Made by a program: the position numbers and the translations under genes. Of a DNA stretch of 9,724 bases, positions 1 through 7,306 are shown in pieces (within the stretch, counting starts at the first letter, position 1; each line of letters opens with the position of its first letter). Source of the DNA: CAYHZL01 sp964361075 (lineage in GTDB: Bacteria > Bacteroidota > Ignavibacteria > UBA10030 > UBA8401). The DNA lies in NCBI GenBank assembly GCA_964361075.1, contig CAYHZL010000134.1, positions 1-9,724 of the forward strand, in the 5' to 3' direction. The notes below the pieces were generated by a model. It was not told the origin of the DNA. It made no database searches and saw nothing but the letters and a program-made list of their open reading frames with translations.

Positions 1-130
1 GATTGCGCAACTCGATCTCAAAAGCTTCTTGATACACCGCTTCTAAAAAGCCGCTACCAAGTTCGGAATGTACATCCATCGCTGCGCCCATAATTTCAAA
101 TACTTCATTCTTATAGAACAACTCAATCAT
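1..130 (-). CDS. GxxExxR family protein, N-terminal 43 residues (cut by window edge)
   Basis: The visible start reads MIELFYKNEVFEIMGAAM and continues DVHSELGSGFLEAVYQEAFE, then IELRN before the edge. The pattern I-x-G-A-A-x-x-V-H-x-E-L-G-x-G-F-L-E-x-x-Y is the N-terminal signature of the small GxxExxR proteins (about 120-130 residues, in Pfam's PDDEXK_3 group). Family members are predicted PD-(D/E)XK nuclease-fold proteins of unproven function; the C-terminal part lies outside the window, so catalytic residues cannot be checked. The ATG at 128-130 fits the usual family start, although no clear Shine-Dalgarno precedes it. A CGCAAAG-type repeat lies just upstream (149-166). It follows the prohibitin gene on the same strand with a short gap, so co-transcription is possible. 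Confidence 0.8.
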   Translation of the reverse strand, partial: MIELFYKNEVFEIMGAAMDVHSELGSGFLEAVYQEAFEIELRN

Positions 131-148
131 AGTAGTAATATTAGCGTT

Positions 149-166
149 CCTTTGCGGTCTTCGCGG
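149..166. repeat. CGCAAAG/CGCGAAG-type short repeat
   Basis: On the minus strand this reads CCGCGAAGACCGCAAAGG. Close relatives occur at 7260-7277 and, inverted, at 7434-7458. It lies in the short gap between the prohibitin stop codon and the GxxExxR start codon. The role is unknown; what is seen is only sequence resemblance to the other two sites. Confidence 0.45.
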
Positions 167-209
167 AATGAAATACTTGGCACTTTGTAATTACTCAAAC
201 GCTGCGCAG

Positions 210-1088
210 TTACTTCGTATCTAAGATCAACGGCAAACCATCTTTGCCTGCACCGATAACAACAATTTTTGCATTCGGCGACATGGCAAGTTTTTCAGTC
301 GCTTCAATTCCTTTCCAACGCAGCAACTGTTCGGAAATTCCTTGCTGAACAATTTTTTGGAAATCAGAAATACCTTGCGCTTCAATGCGCTTACGATCTG
401 CTTCCTGTTTTTCTTTCAACAAAATAAATTCCATCCGCTGACTTTCCTGCTCTGCCTGTAATTTGCTTTCGATGGAAGCCGAAAGTCCGGCAGGCAAACC
501 AACACGCCGCAACGGAGCCGACTCGACAGTGATGCCGCGTCCTTCAATTGATGCAGTAATTTCTTTTAAGATCATCGAAGAAAGATGCTCGCGTTCCGAT
601 GTGTAGAGCGCTTTCGCTTCATAGCTTGCGGTAACGCCGCGCGTTACGGAACGAAACTGCGGCTCTATAATAATTGCTTCATAACTTTCGCCGACAGTTT
701 TATAGACATCAGCCGCTTTATCGGGATTTAAGTGATACAAAACGCTCACTTCGAGTTGCACGGTTAATCCCTCTTTCGATGGGACTTCCATCAATTCTTT
801 TACTTCCTGTGTTTTGATTGACATCTTCACAATTTTTGCAAGCGGATTAACAATATTAATTCCTGCTTTCAATGTCATATTGGAAACCGTACCGAAAAAA
901 TCTACCACACCAACATTGCCTGCGGGCACAACGGTAAAACATTGCGCCACTGCAACAAGGAAAGAACCTGCACCAACTAATTTCATTATCGGCGCAATCT
1001 GCTGCGCTTGAGAGGGGTTAGTGTTCCTTAAATTATACAAAACGAAAAATATTCCTGCACCGAATGCAAGAGAGAATAGAAATAGCAT
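210..1088 (-). CDS. Prohibitin-like SPFH/Band 7 membrane protein
   Basis: This 292-residue protein has two N-terminal hydrophobic stretches, residues 1-20 (MLFLFSLAFGAGIFFVLYNL) and about 34-54, then the stretch VPAGNVGVVDFFGTVS that opens an SPFH/Band 7 domain (about 55-200). A charged helical region (about 203-245, with QAEQESQRMEF and KEKQEADRKRIEAQG) looks like the coiled coil that drives ring or scaffold assembly. Residues 145-150 (FRSVTR) and 192-199 (PLRRVGLP) fit the prohibitin subgroup. Family knowledge: such proteins form large membrane scaffolds that organise microdomains and often modulate membrane proteases. No protease partner is visible next to it. The start is supported by a strong Shine-Dalgarno. 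Length and domain order are normal for bacterial prohibitin-like proteins. The exact partner and substrate cannot be told from the sequence. Confidence 0.9.
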   Translation of the reverse strand: MLFLFSLAFGAGIFFVLYNLRNTNPSQAQQIAPIMKLVGAGSFLVAVAQCFTVVPAGNVGVVDFFGTVSNMTLKAGINIVNPLAKIVKMSIKTQEVKELMEVPSKEGLTVQLEVSVLYHLNPDKAADVYKTVGESYEAIIIEPQFRSVTRGVTASYEAKALYTSEREHLSSMILKEITASIEGRGITVESAPLRRVGLPAGLSASIESKLQAEQESQRMEFILLKEKQEADRKRIEAQGISDFQKIVQQGISEQLLRWKGIEATEKLAMSPNAKIVVIGAGKDGLPLILDTK

Positions 1089-1092
1089 ACTT

Positions 1093-1098
1093 CCTCCT
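1093..1098 (-). promoter_or_regulatory. Strong Shine-Dalgarno of the prohibitin gene
   Basis: Read on the minus strand, ATAGGAGGAAGT directly precedes the ATG at 1086-1088, giving AGGAGG with a 4-nt spacer. It fixes the prohibitin start and contrasts with the restriction-modification and S46 genes, which lack a clear site. Confidence 0.8.
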
Positions 1099-1169
1099 AT
1101 TAAATGTGTGATTGAATTGTGAGTGTATCAGTGAGAACTATTTAGCAAAAATGAGAGATAACATTATTA

Positions 1170-4100
1170 TCAAAAACGAACTTTTGATAGATTGATTATT
1201 TCGACCAATTCTGCCTTTGTTTCAGTATTTCCGCCGAATGTAAATGTTGATGTTAGGTAAAACCAGTCTTCTCGTGAAAGTCCGAATAATTCTTTTGCAA
1301 TTATTACTTCAAGTTCGGCTCGGATTGTAATATTTTCAGTTTTCTTTTCGCTTGTAAATCCAACTTCGTCAAATAAGCTCTGAAAAGTTTTTTTGTCTGA
1401 AAATGAAAGTAATAATTCGCAGGATTTATTTATAATATTTTTTTTCTGCTTTGCCGTTGGTATAGGAAGAGGCAATTCATTCAGGAAATTCATTGTCAAA
1501 TTTGCTGATATTTTATTTCTGATGTAATAATTTAAAGTAAGAGAATTTAACAATGCCATTACATAAAGGTTATCGGCAGGATTAAGTTTGTTTTGAATTA
1601 TTTTATCTTTCATTAATTCATAAGAATAATTTGCAAGATAATTCATTGAGTGGCCAACAAACACCTTGGGCGGAAGAATTGTACAAATTAAACTTCTTTC
1701 GTTTGTTGAACTTGCTATTGCGCGATAACATAAACGATACGTTTCATAATCAAGTGCAGGCTTGAATTTTTCAATAAGTCCATTCTCAATACCAAGAGCT
1801 CGCTTAATTCGAGATTTTTCTGTTTCAAGTAACTGTTCTTTTCCATCTTTTTCAAAAACTCTATATTTATGAACACCAAACTTTGAATGGAATTGATGTA
1901 TCATTTTCCCTTCATACAGAACGAGGTATCTTTTCTTATCAAAATTTTCACTTGGTGAATCTGCGTGAAAAAGATGACTGTCATTTGTCATGTGAAATTC
2001 AGTTCGAAATTTGAATCCTTGTTCATGAAGCAATGTTTTATCATTTCGAATTTTTTCACACAGTTCAAAATCTCTTTCACTTCGGAATTCCATTATTGAT
2101 AAGTTAATAGGGGAAAATCTCTTTAGTGTATTAAAGTCGTAAGAAATGAAAGATTTATCTAAAATTTCTTCTGGTGTTTGTAAATAAAACCGTGCTTTAA
2201 AGTTTTTATCTGGATCGGTATTATTTTTCTTTTCGCCAAATAATACAGTGAACTTAAATCTATTGTCCACATCAGGAAAAAACTTCATTGATATTTCTTC
2301 GTCATTTCGAATTTGAGTAAATCCTCGATTTTCAAATGAAGTCATTTCAAAAAGTTTGTTTTGCTCTATGAGTAATCTTCGCAGTTCGGAACAACCGGCA
2401 TCTGTTTGTATTCCCGAAGGAACAAGAATATTTATGAAACCATCTTCCTGCAATAATTCAATATCGCGTTCAATAAATAATTTAAAGTAATTTGGATCGC
2501 CGATTCCTTGGTTGTGATATTGTTGTGAAAGATAGGAATTATATCTTTCGTAAAAATTTTGATAGACTTCCCAACGATTTTTAAATCCATCGTCAGTTTT
2601 TAATTTTCCCGAGAACCATTTCTCGAACTGTAAGACATTCATTTCACCTTTATCTTTTTGAGCAAATTCTTTTTTTATAGGTTTTATCGCTTCCCAAGGC
2701 GGATTACTGATAATACCGGAAAATCCTTGCACTTTCTGCGACAATGGATTTCCATGTTCATCGAACCAACAGAAGAAAAAAGAACAACAAATAAAAAGAG
2801 GATTTTCAATTTCAATTGGAATTTCTTTTTTTAAGCGTGTTCTAATTTTTTCTACAAACCCACTTGATTCTGTGAGTATCTCAGGGTTAGTCGTATTTTC
2901 GAGATACTTCTTTCGAATTGAATGTAGCGCAACAATGTCTTCTTTATGTTCTTCAGCAATAATTTTTATTTGAAGTTCAATTGGAACATCTGCAAGAGAA
3001 TCACCGCAATGTAAATTAAAGCCAAGATTGGGAAGTATGCGATTGTTTTTGCTATTAAGTAGTTTGTAGTTATAGCTTTTAGGATTTAATTTTATTGCTT
3101 CTTTCCAAATATTTGTTTTAGCGGTTTCAATTGCCCTTTCATCTACATCGCAAGCAAAAATATGTCGTAAAATAATGTTTGACAAAAGTGCGTGTGGATT
3201 GTTAAAAAGATGTCTGTTCCTGAAATTATAAGTATCTATATATGCTTTGGGTTGATCCGCAAAATTTTCAATATGAAATGTTTTTATCCATTCTGTTGCT
3301 CTATCTATTTTTTGATATTCTACATAAATATGTCGCAACACTTTAATAAGAAAACTGCCGCTCCCTGATGAAGGATCAACGATAGTAATTTTATTAAAAT
3401 CATCCATCAATGTGTCAGCAACTTCAAAATTCGTATTGTCTTTATTAACCGCAGCAACGATTTTTTCTGCGAGAGGTGTAAATAATGTTTGCACCAATTT
3501 TGCAGACATATAATCAGTGATGGTTGCAGGTGTATAATAAATACCGGAATCTTTTTTCTGTTCTGCGATAAATGTTTCATACGCTTTTCCAAAAATATCT
3601 TCATTGATATGTCGGTAGTTATAATGAAGCATTCCATGACCGAAAACTTTACTCCAAGCATCCAGTCCTAAAACGAGTTCAAAAACTTCCTGAAATAAAT
3701 CTAAGTTTTTTTCATCTTTGTCTATAAAATCCCAGATTCTTTCACTAAACAATTCTGTGTCATAGAAATAATCAAAATATTCCTCGAGTTCTGGAAAAAA
3801 ATATTTAAAAACCAAATTACTGCCTTTAACCTGCCACTTTTGTTTTTTCTCGTTATAAGATTCTTCCAAAAATTTAAATGGTATTAATCCATAGTCTTCT
3901 AATGTTTTAATAAAAATGATTTTGTTTAAAAGTAAGACGATGAGTTCTTCTTTTGTATGTTTGCCGTTACTAAGAAATTTTATTCTTTGAAATTCTTCAT
4001 ACCACTTTTTTAAATCCTTAAAAAACTTCGTATCAAGGTTATAACTTACTGAGCGGTCTTCAATTCTTGTTATTGTATCCCAAATATTTCCCGTATCAAG

Positions 4101-4607
4101 AAACTGAGAGAGTAAATCTGGAAATTTTAGTGTAGCAAACGGTTGAAAATCAATTATAGCAGTTCTGTTGAATAGAAAACAATCTCGAAGGTCAGTCAAA
4201 ATAATATATTCATTCTTTTCACTTTTTAAATAACGCAATATTTGATTTTTGTGTAGTTCAAATTCTAATGGCTCAATGACTATTTTAGTTTTTGAACTAT
4301 GGAGAGTGAATAATGGTTTTAACTCCAACAAAAGTGGATTTCCGTCTGATTCGCTTATAACAAAATCTACGAACCCTGAATTTTCACGGACTTCTGTATA
4401 TGGACGTTTTTGAAGAATATCGAAAAATAAAGTTCTTAATAGTTCGTTTGCGGCTGTTTCAGGTTTTGATAATCTGCGCAAAGAATCAATATAATGCTTG
4501 ATGGGTTCATATTTAAAACTGTCTTTTGGATTAAAGAATTCAGAAATATCAATTTCATTCTTTTCGATGAGTGTATTTAATTCGTCAATTATATTGTAAG
4601 GTTGCAT
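1170..4607 (-). CDS. Type IIG-like restriction-modification protein: PD-(D/E)XK nuclease fused to N6-adenine methyltransferase (Eco57I type)
   Basis: This 1145-residue protein should both cut and methylate a specific DNA site. The N-terminal domain (about 50-150) shows a PD-(D/E)XK core, GFVDFVI with D81 and LLLELKP with E95 and K97, followed by EYIILTDLRDCFLFN, a strand seen in Type I/IIG nuclease domains. A helical linker leads to FGKAYETFIAEQKKDSGIYY (339-358), the usual approach to the methyltransferase core. That core has motif I DPSSGSGSF (411-419), an acidic loop ACDVDE (485-490), LHCGDSLAD (532-540) and the catalytic motif IV NPPW (635-638). VPSG (729-732) lies near the end of the core. 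The C-terminal third (about 840-1120), with LNELPLPIP at 1042-1050, resembles a target-recognition region. No separate HsdS, HsdR or BREX genes are adjacent, so it probably acts alone. The gene is AT-rich: 13 G+C in 60 at 3061-3120 against 29 in 60 at 5101-5160 in the next gene (hand-picked stretches). This suggests horizontal transfer. No obvious Shine-Dalgarno precedes the ATG. The recognition site cannot be read from the sequence. Confidence 0.87.
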   Translation of the reverse strand: MQPYNIIDELNTLIEKNEIDISEFFNPKDSFKYEPIKHYIDSLRRLSKPETAANELLRTLFFDILQKRPYTEVRENSGFVDFVISESDGNPLLLELKPLFTLHSSKTKIVIEPLEFELHKNQILRYLKSEKNEYIILTDLRDCFLFNRTAIIDFQPFATLKFPDLLSQFLDTGNIWDTITRIEDRSVSYNLDTKFFKDLKKWYEEFQRIKFLSNGKHTKEELIVLLLNKIIFIKTLEDYGLIPFKFLEESYNEKKQKWQVKGSNLVFKYFFPELEEYFDYFYDTELFSERIWDFIDKDEKNLDLFQEVFELVLGLDAWSKVFGHGMLHYNYRHINEDIFGKAYETFIAEQKKDSGIYYTPATITDYMSAKLVQTLFTPLAEKIVAAVNKDNTNFEVADTLMDDFNKITIVDPSSGSGSFLIKVLRHIYVEYQKIDRATEWIKTFHIENFADQPKAYIDTYNFRNRHLFNNPHALLSNIILRHIFACDVDERAIETAKTNIWKEAIKLNPKSYNYKLLNSKNNRILPNLGFNLHCGDSLADVPIELQIKIIAEEHKEDIVALHSIRKKYLENTTNPEILTESSGFVEKIRTRLKKEIPIEIENPLFICCSFFFCWFDEHGNPLSQKVQGFSGIISNPPWEAIKPIKKEFAQKDKGEMNVLQFEKWFSGKLKTDDGFKNRWEVYQNFYERYNSYLSQQYHNQGIGDPNYFKLFIERDIELLQEDGFINILVPSGIQTDAGCSELRRLLIEQNKLFEMTSFENRGFTQIRNDEEISMKFFPDVDNRFKFTVLFGEKKNNTDPDKNFKARFYLQTPEEILDKSFISYDFNTLKRFSPINLSIMEFRSERDFELCEKIRNDKTLLHEQGFKFRTEFHMTNDSHLFHADSPSENFDKKRYLVLYEGKMIHQFHSKFGVHKYRVFEKDGKEQLLETEKSRIKRALGIENGLIEKFKPALDYETYRLCYRAIASSTNERSLICTILPPKVFVGHSMNYLANYSYELMKDKIIQNKLNPADNLYVMALLNSLTLNYYIRNKISANLTMNFLNELPLPIPTAKQKKNIINKSCELLLSFSDKKTFQSLFDEVGFTSEKKTENITIRAELEVIIAKELFGLSREDWFYLTSTFTFGGNTETKAELVEIINLSKVRF

Positions 4608-4632
4608 TTAATAGTCTGTGTGTTTGAACAGC

Positions 4633-4640
4633 CAAATATA
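4633..4640 (-). promoter_or_regulatory. Possible promoter (-7 box TATATTTG) of the restriction-modification gene
   Basis: On the minus strand TATATTTG lies 25 nt upstream of the ATG and matches the Bacteroidota -7 consensus TAnnTTTG exactly. No clean -33 TTG box stands at the expected distance; a TTTACA sequence further upstream (4660-4665) is 19 nt away and could be a poor -35. A short AT-rich match could occur by chance. Confidence 0.35.
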
Positions 4641-4683
4641 ATGTTTTTTGACATCTTAATGTAAAAAAATAAATAATTGTTCA

Positions 4684-4724
4684 ATACAAAAAAGAATGCT
4701 GCCTGCAAGAATAGTGTGGGCAGC
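4684..4724 (-). terminator. Probable intrinsic terminator of the S46 peptidase transcript
   Basis: On the minus strand a 6-bp stem GCTGCC / GGCAGC (4719-4724 with 4698-4703, 15-nt loop) is followed by ATTCTTTTTTG, a T-rich run. Orientation and position, downstream of the S46 stop and before the restriction-modification promoter, fit a Rho-independent terminator. The loop is long, so strength is uncertain. The 183-bp element at 4736-4918 lies between this signal and the stop codon. Confidence 0.5.
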
Positions 4725-4762
4725 AAATGAATTATGGGCATCTCTAAAAACCTAAAAAAATT

Positions 4763-4817
4763 GTCATTGCGAGCCGTTCTTTGGCGAAGTTCCAACGGAA
4801 TGCCTTCGGCACAATCT
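4763..4817 (+). repeat. GTCATTGCGA-hairpin-CAATCT module, copy A
   Basis: It begins with GTCATTGCGAG (4763-4773) and ends with CAATCT (4812-4817). Between them lie small hairpins, among them TGCCTTCGGCA. It forms the left half of the 183-bp element and is opposed by an inverted copy at 4840-4896. A third copy is at 9673-9707. Confidence 0.6.
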
Positions 4818-4839
4818 CGTTTTTTCCTTTTTAATTGAA

Positions 4840-4896
4840 AGATTGTCCCAAGGGGATCCCTTTGGGATTTCGGTCGCTTCGCTCCCTCGCAATGAC
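4840..4896 (-). repeat. GTCATTGCGA-hairpin-CAATCT module, copy B (inverted)
   Basis: On the minus strand it begins GTCATTGCGAG (4886-4896) and ends CAATCT (4840-4845). The middle differs from copy A: GGGAGCGAAGCGACC, then the near-perfect palindrome at 4847-4866. Only the outer ends are conserved between copies, as if the constant ends frame an exchangeable hairpin. Confidence 0.6.
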
Positions 4897-4952
4897 GACA
4901 ATGTTTTTAGATATGCCCTTATGATTGTACAATACGAAACTTCTAGAAAAGT

Positions 4953-7100
4953 TTATTGAACACCCATCTCGTGGAGTAGAAATCCTGCCCCGCCGATTGT
5001 TTCCGTTACCCACAACACATATCGAATATCCACTGCGATAGAGCGGCTGTAATTCTGATTCCACGCATAATCGTTTACCGTTGCTTCAAACGTGCGGTCA
5101 AAATTCACACCAATCAGTTCGCCATACGCATTTAAAACGGGCGAGCCGGAATTTCCTCCGGTGGTATCACAATCGTATAAAATTGCAACAGGAACATCAT
5201 TGAGTTTTGAATGTTTGTATCGTCGAAAATTTTTCTTTTTGTATTCTTCAAGTAACTGCTTCGGCGCGGCATACTCTGCATTGCCCGAATTATTTTTTTC
5301 AATCACGCCGCGCATTGTTGTAATCGGAGAAAAATATGTTGCGTCCGCAGGATTGTAACCGCGCACTCTGCCAAACGTCATGCGCAGTGTGCTGTTTGCA
5401 TCAGGAATAAAATCTGTTTTCATCCATTCCTGTTTTACTTCAACAAGTTTTGCGGAATATTTGTTCAACACACCATCGCGCATGCGTGTTGTATTTCGCT
5501 GTGCATCAAGTTCAGGAAGAAGCGCGCGTGCAAATTCGAGAAGCGGGTCGTTTAATTTCTGAATTTCATCCGGTTTCATTTCCAATGCGCGGGCAGCAAA
5601 AGCGGTATCGAAAAATTTTGTCCGAACAAATGCCGAATCAACAAACCGTGTAATACTGCCAAGCGTGTCGGTTCCGTTGATAAGTGTATCGAGTGCAGCG
5701 ATGCGTTTATTTTTTGGAAGACGCGCTGCATCAAACAAAATTTCGCGCAAAAAAAGTTTATCAATCGGCGCGTAGCAGTTGTGCAGCGAAAGAAGCGCAT
5801 GTTGTTTCAGCGCAGCAAGATTGCGATTCATATACGCCGGCTCGCGTTCCAAATCCGGTTTTTGTTTTTGGTCGGCAAGTTTGAGAGTGCTCGTGGCAAC
5901 CGACAGTGCAATCGCACTTCCGCTTATTTGTGAAAGAATATTTGCGCGTTGTGCATCGCTGCGAATTTCTTCATACACCGATTGAATTTCTTTCAACACA
6001 TCACCATACTTTTTCGTACGCGCTGCATCGGAAGCAATAAACGCTTGCAGCCGTCGTTCGTCGTCGCGTTTGTTTTCTAACAGCGGAATATTTTGAAAAC
6101 CTTTTAACTTGCCGCGATAATTTTTTTCAACATTTGCCAGACTTTTGATACGCGAAGTCAGCATGAGCGCAGCTTCAGGATTATTTTTTCCTGCGTTTTC
6201 CATTTGTGCAATCATCCATGCGTACCGCTGTTGAATGTACGGTAAGCGAATATCATTTTCGTACGCAAGGTAAAACGATGTTTGATGACGAAATGTTCGT
6301 CCGGGATAACCAAGAATAAAGACAAGATCATTTTCATCAACACCATTCGGATTTACTTTGAAAAATTTTTTCGGCGTGTAAGGAATGTTCTCGGATGAGT
6401 ATTCTGCAAAAGAACCATCCTTCCCCACATACGCGCGAAGGAATGAAAAATCTCCCGTGTGCCGGGGCCATACCCAATTATCTTCTTCGCCGCCAAACTC
6501 GCCGATTGAACGAGGCGGCACATACACAAGCCGAATATCTTTTATCATTTTATATTGAAAAAGAATGTAGGTGCGTCCGGCAAACATTTCCGCAACTTCT
6601 GCGCGGATAGTTTTATTTTGTGTTTCGGTATTCGCAACAATTGCTTTTATTTTTTGCTCGATGAATTTTGTACGATCCATGGCGTCAACGGTATCGGTAA
6701 TTCCAGCAAGCACTTCTTTCGAAACATCACGGTACGAATCAATCACTCTGCATGTTAATCCCTTTGCAGGAATTTCTTCCGCACGCGTACGAGCAAGCAT
6801 ACCATTGGTTACATAATCATGTTCCAGAGTGCTTGCCTGCTGCACTGCGCCAAACGCGCAATGATGGTTTGTAATAATCAAACCTTCCTGCGAAATAAAC
6901 GAGCCGCTGCACCCGCCAACATTCACACTTGCTGTTACTAAACTGATACCGTCGGGATTATAAATTTCTTTCGCAGAAATTTTGAATCCTTTCGCTTTAA
7001 GATTCAACTTATGAATCTCGCTCAGCGGGTACATTCCCTCTTCAGCAACAACAGCAAAAGTATGAGCAAGAAAAATGGAGATGAGAAGAAATTGTTTCAT
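4953..7100 (-). CDS. Secreted S46 family dipeptidyl-peptidase, DPP11-like (Asp/Glu-specific)
   Basis: This 715-residue exported serine peptidase should release dipeptides from oligopeptides outside the cytoplasm. The start MKQFLLISIFLAHTFAVVAE is a signal peptide with likely cleavage after AVVA (about residue 19). The split chymotrypsin-like domain shows GGCSGSFIS (62-70) and ITNHHC (76-81, catalytic His probably H80), WPRHTGDFSFLRAY (211-224, catalytic Asp D217) and TTGGNSGSP (646-654, nucleophile S651). The middle (about 275-570) is the helical lid typical of S46. Arg669, in GVNFDR and 18 residues after the serine, corresponds by spacing to the Arg673 that sets acidic P1 specificity in P. 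gingivalis DPP11; DPP7 has Gly there. Length is normal for the family (about 700-720). The start has no clear Shine-Dalgarno, but the signal peptide begins there. Long repeat-filled gaps on both sides suggest a single-gene transcript. Specificity is inferred from one aligned residue. Confidence 0.92.
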   Translation of the reverse strand: MKQFLLISIFLAHTFAVVAEEGMYPLSEIHKLNLKAKGFKISAKEIYNPDGISLVTASVNVGGCSGSFISQEGLIITNHHCAFGAVQQASTLEHDYVTNGMLARTRAEEIPAKGLTCRVIDSYRDVSKEVLAGITDTVDAMDRTKFIEQKIKAIVANTETQNKTIRAEVAEMFAGRTYILFQYKMIKDIRLVYVPPRSIGEFGGEEDNWVWPRHTGDFSFLRAYVGKDGSFAEYSSENIPYTPKKFFKVNPNGVDENDLVFILGYPGRTFRHQTSFYLAYENDIRLPYIQQRYAWMIAQMENAGKNNPEAALMLTSRIKSLANVEKNYRGKLKGFQNIPLLENKRDDERRLQAFIASDAARTKKYGDVLKEIQSVYEEIRSDAQRANILSQISGSAIALSVATSTLKLADQKQKPDLEREPAYMNRNLAALKQHALLSLHNCYAPIDKLFLREILFDAARLPKNKRIAALDTLINGTDTLGSITRFVDSAFVRTKFFDTAFAARALEMKPDEIQKLNDPLLEFARALLPELDAQRNTTRMRDGVLNKYSAKLVEVKQEWMKTDFIPDANSTLRMTFGRVRGYNPADATYFSPITTMRGVIEKNNSGNAEYAAPKQLLEEYKKKNFRRYKHSKLNDVPVAILYDCDTTGGNSGSPVLNAYGELIGVNFDRTFEATVNDYAWNQNYSRSIAVDIRYVLWVTETIGGAGFLLHEMGVQ

Positions 7101-7153
7101 AGTAGTTGTAATGTAAGAGGATGGGAGATAGACATAGTAGGTTATTGAAAAAC

Positions 7154-7203
7154 CTTCTTTAAGACGTCATGCTGAAATGTTTTTATTCAGCATCTTTGAG
7201 AAG
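7154..7203. repeat. Hairpin repeat with ATGCTGAA / TTCAGCAT stem
   Basis: A perfect 8-bp stem ATGCTGAA (7169-7176) and TTCAGCAT (7186-7193) encloses a 9-nt AT-rich loop. Imperfect outer arms extend it: CTTCTTTAAGA (7154-7164) and TCTTTGAGAAG (7193-7203). It begins with GTCAT (7166-7170), like several other palindromes in the window. It lies about 55-100 bp upstream of the S46 gene. A role as terminator for the synthetase transcript is possible but there is no T-run. Confidence 0.6.
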
Positions 7204-7259
7204 ATTTACCACGGACTCACAGATGAAAACATTAGGGCAGTTCTAAAAATTCATTGTTT

Positions 7260-7277
7260 CACCGCCAAGGCGCAAAG
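7260..7277. repeat. CGCAAAG-type arm, left side of element 2
   Basis: The sequence CACCGCCAAGGCGCAAAG resembles the minus-strand reading of 149-166 and faces an inverted relative at 7434-7458. It forms the second layer of inversion inside the 254-bp element. Confidence 0.5.
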
Positions 7278-7306
7278 AAAAAAACTATTAAAGCATAATA
7301 AATCAT

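Larger units (their letters stand above)
4736..4918. mobile_element. MITE-like palindromic element 1 (183 bp) with 16-bp inverted ends and TTAT direct repeats
   Basis: The left end GGGCATCTCTAAAAAC (4736-4751) pairs with the right end GTTTTTAGATATGCCC (4903-4918), 15 of 16 positions complementary. The flanks are TTAT at 4732-4735 and TTAT at 4919-4922, a candidate 4-bp target duplication. A second inverted pair lies further in: TTGTCATTGCGAG (4761-4773) and CTCGCAATGACGACAA (4886-4901). The interior has further small palindromes, including TTCCAACGGAA (4790-4800), TGCCTTCGGCA (4801-4811) and a 20-nt near-perfect palindrome at 4847-4866. There is no plausible coding sequence inside, so mobilisation would need a transposase supplied elsewhere. 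A purely palindromic repeat that is not a transposon remains possible. Confidence 0.65.

Noticed and set aside
1155..1171. GATAA / TTATC inverted repeat at the restriction-modification stop codon as a terminator
   Set aside because: The stem is five AT-rich pairs and the following sequence has only a weak T-run, so it is not convincing.
4589..4795. 68-codon open frame on the minus strand overlapping the restriction-modification start
   Set aside because: It runs through the promoter, the terminator hairpin and the end of element 1, has no recognisable domain, and overlaps a well supported start.
4937..4954. AAACTT / AAGTTT hairpin at the S46 stop codon
   Set aside because: AT-rich, overlaps the stop codon and has no T-run on the minus strand; the hairpin at 4698-4724 is a better terminator.
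4831..5064. 77-codon open frame on the minus strand overlapping the 3' end of the S46 gene
   Set aside because: It is a different frame of the S46 C-terminus plus repeat sequence; no family features.
7204..7234. Stretch with ACCACGGACTCACAGATG as a separate repeat
   Set aside because: It looks like a fragment of a dispersed repeat type but has no second copy in this window, so I cannot support it.
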